64,000 nucleotides of DNA. Origin: Bog-473 sp963834405. GTDB taxonomy: Bacteria; Actinomycetota; Acidimicrobiia; Acidimicrobiales; RAAP-2. The notes below the pieces were generated by a model. The model was given only the letters and a program-made list of their open reading frames with translations. It made no database searches and was not told where the DNA came from. The position numbers and the translations under genes are program-made. Each line of letters opens with the position of its first letter. The first letter of the stretch is position 1. Of this stretch, positions 28,690-37,859 are shown in pieces. Location: assembly GCA_963834405.1 (NCBI GenBank), contig CAWIBX010000003.1, positions 124,001-188,000 of the forward strand, written 5' to 3'.

Positions 28690-31015
28690 CTAAACGAGAG
28701 CCGCTCGCCGGCGCCGTCGCATGAACAGCTCCGCCGAGCTCGCCAGGTCGGCCTGAATCTGGTCCTGGTTCTCCAAGAGCTCGTCGGCCCACAGCATCTG
28801 CAGCGTCATCCGCAAGCGATCGACACGGCGCTGCGCACGGGCATCCTCGAAGGCGGCAAACAACACGTCGTGCAGCGCCGCGTCGTGGGGCGGTGGCTCG
28901 TCGAGCGTCGAACGTTGGTCTGCCAGCATCTCGGCAAACTCCTGATACCACCGGTGACTGGCGGCGTACATGTCGCGCAGGACGGCCCCGGCCACTGCGA
29001 CCGATTCGACCTCGGTCTCGCCGGGATCTACCTGCTCCACCGGGAGCGTCGAAAGCGTGTAGGCGGCCAGGCGGATGCGGTTCGACCCGGTGAAGAGGTT
29101 CGCAACGGTCTCGACCGGGACCATCTTGGCCCCCCGTTCGGCGAGGTACTGGCGGAAGGCGTCATCGAGCAAGAGGTAGGCACTGTGGGAGGCCCGGCTG
29201 CTCGGGTCGGTATCCACGTTTCGAGTCGTCTCGGTCAGGCGGTCCACGGCGTCGGCCAGGAAGCCGGAGTTGGCCACGAACGCGGTGGAAAGAGCTCGCC
29301 CCAGTGCCGCCGTCGCACCACGCGGCCAGAACAGCAAGCCGACCACGATGCTGACGCCGCATCCGATGGCCACGTCCTCGATGCGGGTCAGCCCCACCTC
29401 CCATCCCACCGGCTGGATGATGTTGAAGAGGATGACGATCACGAGCGTGAAGGCCGCCTGTCCGGCGGCGAAGGAAACCATGGATGGCGCCGCCCCCGCG
29501 AGCAGGACACACAGCGGGAGCAGGAACCACAGAAGGATCTGATGATCCGCGACGCCGACGGTGATGGCGGCGCCGACGAGGAAACCGACCGTGGTGCCTG
29601 CGATGGCGCGCAACGCTGAGGCGCCGGTCCCCAGGGCGTTGGAGCGCAAGACCGAGAGAGTGCCCAGCACCACCCAGAAGCCATGGGACACATTGGTGAT
29701 CTCGACCACCGTTACGGCCAGCGCCAGCCCGGCGGCGCCCCTGATGGCGTTGCGGAACCACACCGAACGGAACGAGAGGTAGGAGGTGATCCGAGAGGCG
29801 ACGTTGCGCGGGGCCGACTCGAATCCGGGTCCGAGGCGGCGGTCGACAACGGTCTCCGCTCCGGCGGAGGCCGAGCGCGGCGTCCGCCGCCATCTCGGTA
29901 GCGATGCCGAGCGCCCGCACGTTGAAGCTGGGGTCAAGGGCGGACGCGAAACCCTCGGGTCCTGCGGTGCGCTCGTGGCGAGCACTGGCGTCGAGCGCCC
30001 TGTCGACGCCCTTGTCGGCACGGACAAGGGCCGAGACGTCGGTGGCGAGCTCGGCGCCGATGTACTCGTCGAGCCGGCGCAGGCAGTCGGTGACCGCGTC
30101 GATACGTCCCTGATCACGCACCGGATGGGCGTCCTGATCTGAGACGAGGGCCGCGCTGCGGCGAAGGGTCTCCGCCACCGTCTCCAACAATGCGCGTACC
30201 TGCGGGCTGAGCGGACCGAGATTCCCACCGTCGAGAATTGGGTTCCCGGCCACCCACTCCAGCCGGCCCACCAATTTCGACAGTGCCAGCGCAGCCGAGG
30301 CGGCACCGGTGGCCGGGTAGGGCGTGCCGGTGAACTGCGACCGCAGCTTTTCGAGCTCAGAGGTCAACGCGGCTTGCGCCTGGGGCTCGATCACGCCCTT
30401 GGCACGGGCGTCGGCCACCGTGGCAAGCGCGGAAAGCATCGCGGACAGCCGGCGCCGGAGGTTGTCGTGCCAGGGGGTCGGCCACAGGAACAGGCAGGCC
30501 GGAATGCAGAAGGCCGCGGCCAGCACCCAGCCCAAGATGCGGGGGTCGATGGCGGACGCGGGTTGGGCGACGCCAACGGGCAACACGAAGAGGAGGAGTG
30601 CGGCGGTCGATGCCGTGGCGACCTGGGGGGCCAGGATGCCGGCGTAGAGGATGGCGAACCCGATCAGCGCCATCGTCACGACGGCGGCGGCCCTGTGGGT
30701 CGAGACGAGCGTCCCTAACGCGATGAGCCCACAGCCGAAACCGAAGAGTGCGAGGTAGCAGGCAAGCCTGGTGCGCATCGGCCCGGTGAAATCCACGAAA
30801 AGCAACAGCGCGAACGAACCGAAGGCCGCGACGAGACTGACCTGGCCATTCGCGAACGCCACGTGAGCGAGACCGAAGACACCGGGCATGAAGACGGCCG
30901 CCCGGACCGAGCGCTTCACGGCCAGGAGGTCGGGGTCCTTGGACCGGATCCACGCGCCGGGCGCGGACCATGGTCGGACGGGTTCCGAGACGGACGGGGC
31001 GGCGACGCTGCTCAT
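28690..31015 (-). CDS. FUSC-family membrane transporter, interrupted by one extra base
   Basis: The ATG at 31015 opens a frame with about six helices (AHVAFANGQVSLVAAFGSFA, LALFGFGCGLIALGT, LGWVLAAAFCIPACLFLW) and a soluble middle. The frame changes near 29870 and continues with the second membrane half (AIRGAAGLALAVTVVEI, FWVVLGTLSVLRSNALGTG, GTTVGFLVGAAITVGV) and a helical C terminus. Removing one base gives 775 codons, the length of two-half FUSC/YccS-type aromatic acid or fusaric acid exporters. GFWVVLGTLSVLRSN is the conserved FUSC core. Confidence 0.8.
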
Positions 31016-31085
31016 GGGTCTCGGTTCATCATCTCGGAGGGCTCGCCGGCCGGCAAGAAGACCAGGCGGAAGCGCGCCACCCGCC

Positions 31086-31472
31086 TCAGACCGTCGGGTC
31101 CTCCCATGAGTGCTCGTTGCCCTCCGATGGCGTCATGTACAGCATGGTGACCCCATCGGGCGCGTCGTTGCTGTGCCAGGTCGCCTGGGGCACGACGGCG
31201 AGCGCTCCGGGTTGCAGGGTCTCGGAGAACGGTCCGTCCGGAAGCAGTACGGTCAACTGCGACGTACCGGAGAGGACCAGCAGCAGCTCGTCGCCTCCAT
31301 TGTGGCGTTCCCAGGGCGGCCGGCCGACAAATGCGCCCACGCCGCACCCACAGCCGTGGAAGTCGAAGTTGTCGATCGGGCTCGGCGGCTCCTCCGTGGC
31401 GTGGGCGAGGTCGGCGCGCAGCATCCGGGCGACGGCCCCCGGGCTCAGGTCACGGAGAAGTACTGATGGCAT
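31086..31472 (-). CDS. Cupin-domain protein
   Basis: A 128-residue protein, ATG at 31472. The two cupin motifs are visible: RPPWERHNGGDELLLVLSGT, with one His and one Glu, and PGALAVVPQATWHSN, with the second His. It also has a Cys/Gly stretch, HGCGCGVGAF. Single-domain cupins of this size are small metal-binding enzymes or regulators. Start and stop are within a few bases of the neighbouring minus-strand genes, suggesting one transcript with the TfoX gene. Confidence 0.75.
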   Translation of the reverse strand: MPSVLLRDLSPGAVARMLRADLAHATEEPPSPIDNFDFHGCGCGVGAFVGRPPWERHNGGDELLLVLSGTSQLTVLLPDGPFSETLQPGALAVVPQATWHSNDAPDGVTMLYMTPSEGNEHSWEDPTV

Positions 31473-31477
31473 GGTCG

Positions 31478-31816
31478 CTACTTCCTTTTCGGGGGCAACG
31501 AGCGCGCGTAAGCGGTGCCCAACGTCGCCCACTTGCGGAGCTGCGGCGTCGTCCGCACGTCGGCCGAGCCGACGCGGAGCCACCCCGCCATCTCCTGTCC
31601 TCGCATGACGGCCGAGCTCGCCTTGGTCGTGCGCACGAGCTGGTCGGACTGGTCGGGATCGACCCGGACCAGGATGCCGCCCTGGCCGCTGGCGGCGATC
31701 GCCATGTTGCCGCCGACGAGGAACGCGAGCCCGCCGAACATCTTCTTCTCGCTGAGACCGCGTTCCTTGGCCACCAACTCCCGGATCCGGTCCGCGAACG
31801 CCTCGTCGTAGGCCAC
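31478..31816 (-). CDS. TfoX N-terminal domain protein
   Basis: A 112-residue protein from GTG at 31816. FADRIRELVAKERGLSEKKM, FGGLAFLVGGNMAIAASGQG and ILVRVDPDQSDQLV are the TfoX-N signature. The lone domain is common in actinobacteria and is not enough to imply a competence role. It ends six bases before the cupin start. Confidence 0.78.
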   Translation of the reverse strand: MAYDEAFADRIRELVAKERGLSEKKMFGGLAFLVGGNMAIAASGQGGILVRVDPDQSDQLVRTTKASSAVMRGQEMAGWLRVGSADVRTTPQLRKWATLGTAYARSLPPKRK

Positions 31817-31866
31817 CGCGCCATCGTACGCGGAGGGTGGGGCATCCCGATCCGAAGAACCCGAGC

Positions 31867-32256
31867 TCAGACGTCCTCGTAGGCGGCCCGGGCCGGCGCG
31901 AGGTCGAGGTATTCGCGCCAGGTGCGGATCCGTCCGCCGACAAGCTCGAAGACCGCGCAGATGGGAAGCGTGACGGAGCGGCCGTTCAGGGTGATGACGT
32001 CGGTGCGCTCGTTGATCACGACCGCGTCCGACGCGACCTGGTGGTGCACCTCGATCCGCGCCCGTGGCGTCCCCTCGAAGCCACGCACCCACTCGGCGAG
32101 CGCGGCTATGCCCGATATCGGCGTGAGCGGCATGCAGTGGTACACGGCGTCGTCGGTGAAGGAGCCGAGGATGGCGTCGGTGTCCCGTCGCTGCCAGTCG
32201 GCGATGAAGGTCCGGATGCGCGCGTCGTTGTCCTCTGCCTCGGAACGGGAGGTCAC
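31867..32256 (-). CDS. SnoaL-like / limonene-epoxide-hydrolase-family protein
   Basis: A 129-residue protein. RIRTFIADWQRRDTDAILGS, DDAVYHCMPLTPISG and VFELVGGRIRTWREYLD match the limonene-1,2-epoxide hydrolase branch of the NTF2-like fold. It keeps the WREY.D region that holds the catalytic Asp. Substrate unknown. A standalone gene or part of the minus-strand run 31,086-32,256. Confidence 0.72.
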   Translation of the reverse strand: MTSRSEAEDNDARIRTFIADWQRRDTDAILGSFTDDAVYHCMPLTPISGIAALAEWVRGFEGTPRARIEVHHQVASDAVVINERTDVITLNGRSVTLPICAVFELVGGRIRTWREYLDLAPARAAYEDV

Positions 32257-32300
32257 CGGTGGGAATGTAGCGAAACGATCGATCGAGCTCGCTCGTGCTC

Positions 32301-32330
32301 AGTCGAGCTCAGTCGAACTCAGTCGAGCTC
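32301..32330. repeat. 10-bp tandem repeat overlapping the MerR stop codon
   Basis: AGTCGAGCTC at 32301, AGTCGAACTC at 32311 and AGTCGAGCTC at 32321, with weaker copies to the left. The MerR gene ends at TCA 32319-32321 (TGA on the minus strand), so its last codons and stop are repeated downstream. Confidence 0.85.
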
Positions 32331-32822
32331 GGCCAGCAGCTCGCGGCAGCGCTGGGCGTCGTGGACCAGCTTGGCCCGGAACCCGTTCATCCGGGCGAGC
32401 TTCGCCTGCAGCTGCTCGGCCAGCCGCTCGTTCAACTCGGCCGCCTCCTCGAGGGTGGCCTTCTGCTCTGCCTGGGCCTTCTTGGTCCCCACGCCCTTGG
32501 TGGCACGGTAGGTGACGCGTAGCTCATCGAGCCGCGTCTCGAGGGCGAGGAACTCCTTGATCTCGTCGAGGTTCATGCCGAGCACCTCGCGCAGCTCCAG
32601 GATGCGCTGCAGGTGCTCGATGTCCTCCGCCGTGTAGCGCCGCTCGCCCCCCGCCGTGTAGAGGGACGGCGTGAGCAGGCCGAGCTCCTCGTAGTAGCGG
32701 AGGGTGCGCGCCGAGACGCCGGCCCGCGTCGCGGCGTCGCTGATGCGGATGCCCGCCTCAACCGGTTCGTCGGGGGCCGGGGCGGTGACCGAACCTGATC
32801 GGCGTGGTGTCGACACGGCCAT
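32319..32822 (-). CDS. MerR-family regulator
   Basis: A 167-residue protein. RISDAATRAGVSARTLRYYE and EELGLLTPSLYTAGGERRYT form the N-terminal MerR DNA-binding domain (about 26-95). A long coiled-coil dimerisation helix follows, RLDELRVTYRATKGVGTKKA onward. No metal-binding Cys cluster is visible, so the effector is probably an organic molecule. The ATG shares a base with the MFS stop (TGATG). It likely controls the exporter through the palindrome upstream of that gene. Confidence 0.88.
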   Translation of the reverse strand: MAVSTPRRSGSVTAPAPDEPVEAGIRISDAATRAGVSARTLRYYEELGLLTPSLYTAGGERRYTAEDIEHLQRILELREVLGMNLDEIKEFLALETRLDELRVTYRATKGVGTKKAQAEQKATLEEAAELNERLAEQLQAKLARMNGFRAKLVHDAQRCRELLAELD

Positions 32823-34645
32823 CACTCCACCAGCAACGGTTCGGTTTCCGCCACCGCCTCCTGCGCCGGGACGCGGTCGGCGGCCTCGAAGGGCTCGGTG
32901 GTGAGCCGGGTGGAAGTGCCGGGCTCGACGTAGTGGTACTTGCCGCCCCGGAGCATGGAGGCGAAGGCGCCGAGCAGGCACACCGCGGCGGCGAACGCGA
33001 AGGCCTCGGTCAGCCCCTGGGAGAACGCCGGCGCGATGAGGTGCGGGAAGAACTGGCGGCTGGTGAGGTAGGCCGCCGTCGCGTGCGGCAGGTGCGCCAG
33101 CTCGGCGTGGCCGAGGAGCACTTGCATCGGGTTGTAGCCGAGGAACGCGGCGAACAGGCTGCCGACGGGCGGGAGGTGCGAGACGCGGGTCGCCACGCCC
33201 GGGCTGACGCCTTGCGAGGTGAGGCCGTGGTAGAGCGCGCCCGGGAGGATCGAGGCCAAGCCGAGGATCATCAGCGTGAAGAAGATGCCGATGGAGAGCA
33301 CCTGGGCCGACGAGTTGAACGTCCCCGCCATGCCGGCGCCCGCGCCGCGCTGGCTCGCCGGAAGGCTGTTCATGATCCCGGTCTGGTTGGGCGCGATGAA
33401 CATGCCCATCCCGATGGAATTGAGGAAGATCAGCGCGGCGAAGCCCCAATAGAAGAAGTTCACCGGCAGCATGATCAGCGCGATGAAGGTGAGCGCGACG
33501 AGGACGAGGCCGCCGGTCGCGAAGGGGCGGGCGCCGTAGCGGTCCGCCAGCACGCCGCTGACCGGACCCGCCAGGAGGAGGCCCACGGTGAGCGGGATCA
33601 TGTAGATGCCGGCCCAGAGCGGCGTCTGGCTGAAGCTGTAGCCGTGGAGCGGGAGCCAGATGCCTTGGAGCCAGATGACGAGCATGAACATCAAGCCGCC
33701 GCGGCTCAGCGAGGCGAGGAAGCTGGCCACGTTGCCCGCGCTGAAGGCGCGGATGCGGAACAGGGTGAGGCGGAACATCGGCTGCGCCACCTTGGTCTCG
33801 ATGATGCCGAAGAGGACCAGGATGGCGAGGCCGCCGAAGATCGCCGCCAGCACAAAGGGGCTCGTCCAGCCCATGGTGTGCCCGCCGTAGGGCAGGAGGC
33901 CGTAGGTGATGCCGACGAGCAAGAGGATCAGGCCCGCGGCGAAGGTGACGTTCCCCAGCCAGTCGATGTGGGCCGGGGTGCGCACGCCGCGGTCCTCGAG
34001 CTTCACGTAGGCCCACAGCGTGCCGATGACGCCGAAGGGCACCGAAATCAGGAAGACGAGGTGCCACTGGACGGGGGCGAGCAGGCCGCCGAGGACCAGA
34101 CCGACGAACGAGCCGGCGACCGCGGCGACGTTGTTGATGCCGAGTCCGAGGCCACGCTTGTCGGCCGGGAAGGCGTCGGTGATGATGGCCGACGAGTTGG
34201 CGAACAGCATGGCGCCGCCGACGCCCTGGCCGACGCGCATGACGATGAGCCAGATGGCCGCGGCGGTCCCTGTCATCCAGGTGACGGCGAGAAGGATGGA
34301 GAAGGTCGTGAACACCGCGAAGCCGAGGTTGAAGATCTTCACGCGCCCGAACATGTCGCCGACGCGGCCGAGGGTCACGACGAGGACGGCGAGCGTGACC
34401 ATGAAGCCCATGAGCATCCAGAGCATGTAGGGCGTGTTGCCCGGGGTGAGCGGGTTGAGGTCGATGCCGCGGAAGATGGAGGGCAGCGAGATGAGCACGA
34501 TCGACTGGTTGATGAAGACCATCACCGTGCCGAGCGTGACGGTGGTGAGCGCGACCCAGCGGTACGAGGAACGGTGGCCGTCGGCGCTGAGGGCGGCCTC
34601 GGCGGGGGCGTGGCCGTTCGTCGTCGGGAGGGAGGTGGCGCGCAC
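32822..34645 (-). CDS. MFS drug exporter, DHA2/EmrB-QacA type
   Basis: A 607-residue protein from GTG at 34645. Fourteen predicted helices, starting WVALTTVTLGTVMVFINQSI, then motif A LGRVGDMFGRVKIF and motif C-like GSFVGLVLGGLLAP. The LSIGIFFTLMILGLASILPG and AFAFAAAVCLLGAFASML segments close it. Proton-driven export of drugs or lipophilic metabolites is expected. It lies between a TetR gene and a coupled MerR gene, both likely regulators. Confidence 0.88.
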   Translation of the reverse strand: MRATSLPTTNGHAPAEAALSADGHRSSYRWVALTTVTLGTVMVFINQSIVLISLPSIFRGIDLNPLTPGNTPYMLWMLMGFMVTLAVLVVTLGRVGDMFGRVKIFNLGFAVFTTFSILLAVTWMTGTAAAIWLIVMRVGQGVGGAMLFANSSAIITDAFPADKRGLGLGINNVAAVAGSFVGLVLGGLLAPVQWHLVFLISVPFGVIGTLWAYVKLEDRGVRTPAHIDWLGNVTFAAGLILLLVGITYGLLPYGGHTMGWTSPFVLAAIFGGLAILVLFGIIETKVAQPMFRLTLFRIRAFSAGNVASFLASLSRGGLMFMLVIWLQGIWLPLHGYSFSQTPLWAGIYMIPLTVGLLLAGPVSGVLADRYGARPFATGGLVLVALTFIALIMLPVNFFYWGFAALIFLNSIGMGMFIAPNQTGIMNSLPASQRGAGAGMAGTFNSSAQVLSIGIFFTLMILGLASILPGALYHGLTSQGVSPGVATRVSHLPPVGSLFAAFLGYNPMQVLLGHAELAHLPHATAAYLTSRQFFPHLIAPAFSQGLTEAFAFAAAVCLLGAFASMLRGGKYHYVEPGTSTRLTTEPFEAADRVPAQEAVAETEPLLVE

Positions 34646-34655
34646 TCCGAAAAGT

Positions 34656-34668
34656 TTAACGTTAACGT
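34656..34668. promoter_or_regulatory. Palindromic operator upstream of the MFS gene
   Basis: TTAACGTTAACGT contains the perfect palindromes TTAACGTTAA (34656-34665) and ACGTTAACGT (34659-34668), 11 bases before the MFS start. It is strikingly AT-rich for this genome. Sites of this ACGTnAACGT type are bound by MerR-family regulators, so the MerR protein of this operon is the first candidate and the adjacent TetR the second. Confidence 0.5.
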
Positions 34669-34673
34669 CAGGG

Positions 34674-35273
34674 TTATGAAACAGGCGGCTCCACCGGGGA
34701 GAGGAGCGCCGCCTCGAACACGGCCCCGACGTCGTGCGAGAAGGCGACCGCCGTCTCGCTGCCCAGCTGGGTCACCGACATCAGCACGGAGAGCATGAGG
34801 GCGATCACCCCGTTGCCGATGGCCACCGGGTCGATGTCCGGCCGGACCGTGCCCGCCGCCTGGCCGGTCCGCAGGAGCTCGGTGCAGGCCTTGCGCAGCT
34901 CGTTGAGCGCCGGGATCTCCAGGACCCGCACCGTCACCTCGGGCTCGAGCCCGGCCAGCAGCCGGCGGGCCAGGGGGTGGCGCCCCACCGCCGCGACCAG
35001 GGTGAAGATGAGCGTGTCGTGCCAGACCCGGATGTCGGGCTCGCCGAGCACCGTGGCCAGCCCCTCGTGGATGACGCCGGCGGCGTCTTCGTCCACCGCC
35101 GCGAGGAACAGCGCCTCCTTGTTGGGGAAGTAGGCGTAGGCCACCGTCCCGCCGACCCCCGCCTCCCGGGCGATGTCGGTGACGGAGGTGACCCGGAAGC
35201 CGTCGCGCCCGAAGCGGTCGATGGCGGCCTGCAGGATGCCCCGCCTGGTCCGGTCCCCCTTCGTCTCCGCCAT
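34674..35273 (-). CDS. TetR/AcrR-family regulator
   Basis: A 199-residue protein. ATG at 35273 is chosen because GGAGGAA lies just upstream. The helix-turn-helix is GILQAAIDRFGRDGFRVTSV and DIAREAGVGGTVAYAYFPNK. The ligand domain holds LIFTLVAAVGRHPLARRL and VAIGNGVIALMLSVLMSV. It is divergent from the monooxygenase operon and just upstream of the MFS gene, so it could repress either. Confidence 0.88.
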   Translation of the reverse strand: MAETKGDRTRRGILQAAIDRFGRDGFRVTSVTDIAREAGVGGTVAYAYFPNKEALFLAAVDEDAAGVIHEGLATVLGEPDIRVWHDTLIFTLVAAVGRHPLARRLLAGLEPEVTVRVLEIPALNELRKACTELLRTGQAAGTVRPDIDPVAIGNGVIALMLSVLMSVTQLGSETAVAFSHDVGAVFEAALLSPVEPPVS

Positions 35274-35371
35274 CTTCGGTTCCTCCCCCTGCTCAGGACC
35301 CACGTTCGGTCTCCGCGCCGGTGCCGCGCGCCCCGGGCGGCGGCTACCTCATACCATGGAAATAGAGGATG

Positions 35372-35386
35372 TGAGTAAATCCCTCA
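35372..35386. promoter_or_regulatory. Candidate TetR operator in divergent region
   Basis: TGAGTAAATCCCTCA has short inverted arms TGAG/CTCA within an AT-rich 60-base stretch (35343-35400) between the divergent TetR gene and the COG3687 gene. The arms are short, so this is tentative. Confidence 0.25.
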
Positions 35387-35411
35387 AATAGTCTATCATG
35401 GACCCGACCAG

Positions 35412-36326
35412 GTGAGCGGGAGGCAGATGCAGGTGGTCCAGACAGCGACGACGGCGCGCACGCAGAGCAGCAACCCGGAGAACGTGGTCCCGACCCGGCG
35501 GATGGACTTCGAGGAATCGATGCGGGACCTGCCCAAGCACTACGCCCGGGGTGGCGACCTGATCGCCAGCCACGTGATCATGGCCCTGTCCTCGGTGTTC
35601 CCCGACGGCGAGGACTACTTCGTCCGCTCGGTGCGCCACTACCGGGAGCGGATCACCGACCCGGCGCTGAAGAAGCAGGTGGCGGGGTTCATCGGCCAGG
35701 AGTCCGTGCACGGCCGGGAACACCGGGTGTTCAACGACCGGCTGGCCGAGCTGGGGTATCCGGCCAGGGAGTACGAGGCCGTGACCCGGGTCGGGTTGCG
35801 CATCCGCGAGCGCCTGGCGCCGGCCAAGGCCAACCTGGCGGCGACGGCTGCGCTCGAGCACTTCACGGCCACGCTGGCCGAGCTCGTGCTGTCGAGCGAG
35901 GAGATCCGCGACCTCATGGGGGCCGACGCCGTGCGGGACCTCTTCGTGTGGCACGCGCTCGAGGAGTCCGAACACAAGGCCGTCGCGTTCGACGTCTACA
36001 AGGCCGTCGGCGGCGGGGAGCGCCTGCGGGTCTGGACCATGAACTTCTTCCGCTTCGGCTTCGTCTTCGGCATGGGGTTCGCGGTCGTGCTCTCGCTGCT
36101 GCGCGACCGCGCCACCTGGCAGCGGGGCGCCCTGCGCGGAAGCTGGCAGCGGGTGAAAGCCTCGCCGATCATGGACCCGGCCCTGTGGGCCCAGCTCAAG
36201 GACTACAACCGCCCGGACTTCCACCCGGACGACAGCGACACCACCGACCTCGTCGAGACGTGGCGTGCGAGGCTGTTCGGGGAGGACGGGACCCTGAACG
36301 ACAAGCTGGCCGGAAAGGCCGCCTGA
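35412..36326 (+). CDS. COG3687-type predicted metal-dependent hydrolase
   Basis: A 304-residue protein from GTG at 35412 (an ATG at 35427 is the alternative). RDLPKHYARGGDLIASHVIM, FIGQESVHGREHRVFN and HALEESEHKAVAFDVYKAVG carry the paired Glu/His motifs of a ferritin-like di-iron or metal hydrolase family common in mycobacteria and proteobacteria. It overlaps the monooxygenase gene (TGATG), so it likely works in the same lipid or ketone pathway. Confidence 0.8.
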   Translation: MSGRQMQVVQTATTARTQSSNPENVVPTRRMDFEESMRDLPKHYARGGDLIASHVIMALSSVFPDGEDYFVRSVRHYRERITDPALKKQVAGFIGQESVHGREHRVFNDRLAELGYPAREYEAVTRVGLRIRERLAPAKANLAATAALEHFTATLAELVLSSEEIRDLMGADAVRDLFVWHALEESEHKAVAFDVYKAVGGGERLRVWTMNFFRFGFVFGMGFAVVLSLLRDRATWQRGALRGSWQRVKASPIMDPALWAQLKDYNRPDFHPDDSDTTDLVETWRARLFGEDGTLNDKLAGKAA

Positions 36327-37858
36327 TGGCACTGACCACCGAGCGCGCCGCCGGAGACGAGACCGAGATCGCGCACGTCGACGTCCTCGTCGTCGGCGCC
36401 GGGCTCTCGGGGATCGGCGCCGCGCACTACCTGCAGACCGAGTGCCCCTGGGCCAGCTACACCATCTTCGAGGCCCGCGACGCCATCGGCGGGACCTGGG
36501 ACCTCTTCCGCTACCCGGGCATCCGCTCGGACTCGGACATGCACACGCTGGGCTACTCCTTCCACCCCTGGGACGGCGAGAAGTCGATCGCGGACGGTGA
36601 GTCCATCCTGCAGTACATAAAGGACACCGCCGAGGTGTCCGGGATCACGCCGCGGATCCGCTTCAACCACCGGGTCACCGCGGCCAACTGGTCGAACGAG
36701 GGCGCGGTGTGGCAGATCACGGCCGAGCGTGTCGACACCGGCGAGCGCATGGACCTGACGGCCGGCTTCCTGTTCTCCTGCAGCGGCTACTACCGCTACG
36801 ACCAGGGGTATCTGCCCGACTTCGCCGGCATGGACGACTACCGCGGCACCGTCGTGCACCCGCAGCAATGGCCGGAGGCGCTCGACTTCGCCGGGAAGCG
36901 CGTCGTGGTGATCGGGAGCGGCGCCACCGCGGTCACGCTCGTCCCGGCGCTGGCCCGCTCGGCGGCCCACGTCACGATGCTGCAGCGCTCGCCGAGCTAC
37001 GTCGCATCCCTGCCCGAGAAGAGCCCGGCCGCCGCCGTCTTCCGTACGGTCCTGCCCGCCCAGGCGGCGGGGACGGCGACGAAGTGGTTCCACGCCCTCG
37101 TGACGCAGGCCTTCTACCAGGTGTGCCGGCGCTGGCCGAAGCAGATGCGGCGGCTCCTGGTGCAGGGGCTGAAGCGCCAGCTCCCCCCCGGCTACGACGT
37201 CGGCACCCACTTCACGCCGCACTACAACCCCTGGGACCAGCGCTTCTGCGCCGTGCCCAACGGCGACCTCTTCGCGGCCATCCGCGACGGCAGTGCTTCC
37301 GTCGTGACCGACCACATCGAACGCTTCACCGCGAAGGGCCTGCTGCTCACGTCGGGCGCCGAGCTCGAGGCGGACATCATCGTGACCGCGACGGGGCTGC
37401 AGCTGCTCTTCCTCGGCGGCATCGGCCTCACCGTCGACGGCGAGCCGGTCGACCCGTCGACCCGTCTCACCTACAAGGGCATGATGCTCGAGGGGGTGCC
37501 GAACATGGCCGTCGCGCTGGGCTACACGAACGCGTCGTGGACGCTCAAGTGCGACCTCACGTGTGACTACGTCTGCCGGCTCCTCAACCACATGCACGAG
37601 CGGGACCTCACTGGGGCCGTGCCCCGTAACACCGACGACGCCGCCGTCGAGGGGACGCTGCTCGGGCTGACGTCGGGCTACATCCAGCGCTCGGCGCACC
37701 TGCTCCCCAAGCAGGGGACGCACTACCCGTGGCGGGTACACCAGAGCTATCTGCGCGACTATCGCGCCCTGAAAATGAGCGACGTCGACGACTCCTACAT
37801 GGTGTTCTCGGCCGTCCCCGGGAAGGACGCGCCGGCCGTGGCGTCCCTGGCGTCCTGA
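36326..37858 (+). CDS. Flavin-containing Baeyer-Villiger-type monooxygenase
   Basis: A 510-residue protein. FAD motif VLVVGAGLSGIGAAHYLQ, then GGTWDLFRYPGIRSDSDMHT, the BVMO fingerprint YRGTVVHPQQWP, NADPH motif VVVIGSGATAVTLVPALA and a late ATG motif TATGLQ. The layout is that of EthA-like enzymes that insert oxygen into ketones using NADPH. It is coupled to the COG3687 gene and followed two bases later by an SDR, which suggests alcohol to ketone to ester conversion. Confidence 0.9.
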   Translation: MALTTERAAGDETEIAHVDVLVVGAGLSGIGAAHYLQTECPWASYTIFEARDAIGGTWDLFRYPGIRSDSDMHTLGYSFHPWDGEKSIADGESILQYIKDTAEVSGITPRIRFNHRVTAANWSNEGAVWQITAERVDTGERMDLTAGFLFSCSGYYRYDQGYLPDFAGMDDYRGTVVHPQQWPEALDFAGKRVVVIGSGATAVTLVPALARSAAHVTMLQRSPSYVASLPEKSPAAAVFRTVLPAQAAGTATKWFHALVTQAFYQVCRRWPKQMRRLLVQGLKRQLPPGYDVGTHFTPHYNPWDQRFCAVPNGDLFAAIRDGSASVVTDHIERFTAKGLLLTSGAELEADIIVTATGLQLLFLGGIGLTVDGEPVDPSTRLTYKGMMLEGVPNMAVALGYTNASWTLKCDLTCDYVCRLLNHMHERDLTGAVPRNTDDAAVEGTLLGLTSGYIQRSAHLLPKQGTHYPWRVHQSYLRDYRALKMSDVDDSYMVFSAVPGKDAPAVASLAS

Positions 37859-37859
37859 C

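Noticed and set aside
32804..34798. 664-codon open frame on the plus strand across the MFS gene
   Set aside because: It is a GC-rich antisense shadow of the clear MFS exporter; its Arg/His/Glu-rich translation has no domain.
35948..36325. N-terminal extension of the monooxygenase
   Set aside because: That part lies inside the COG3687 gene in another frame; the FAD motif starts only after the ATG at 36326.
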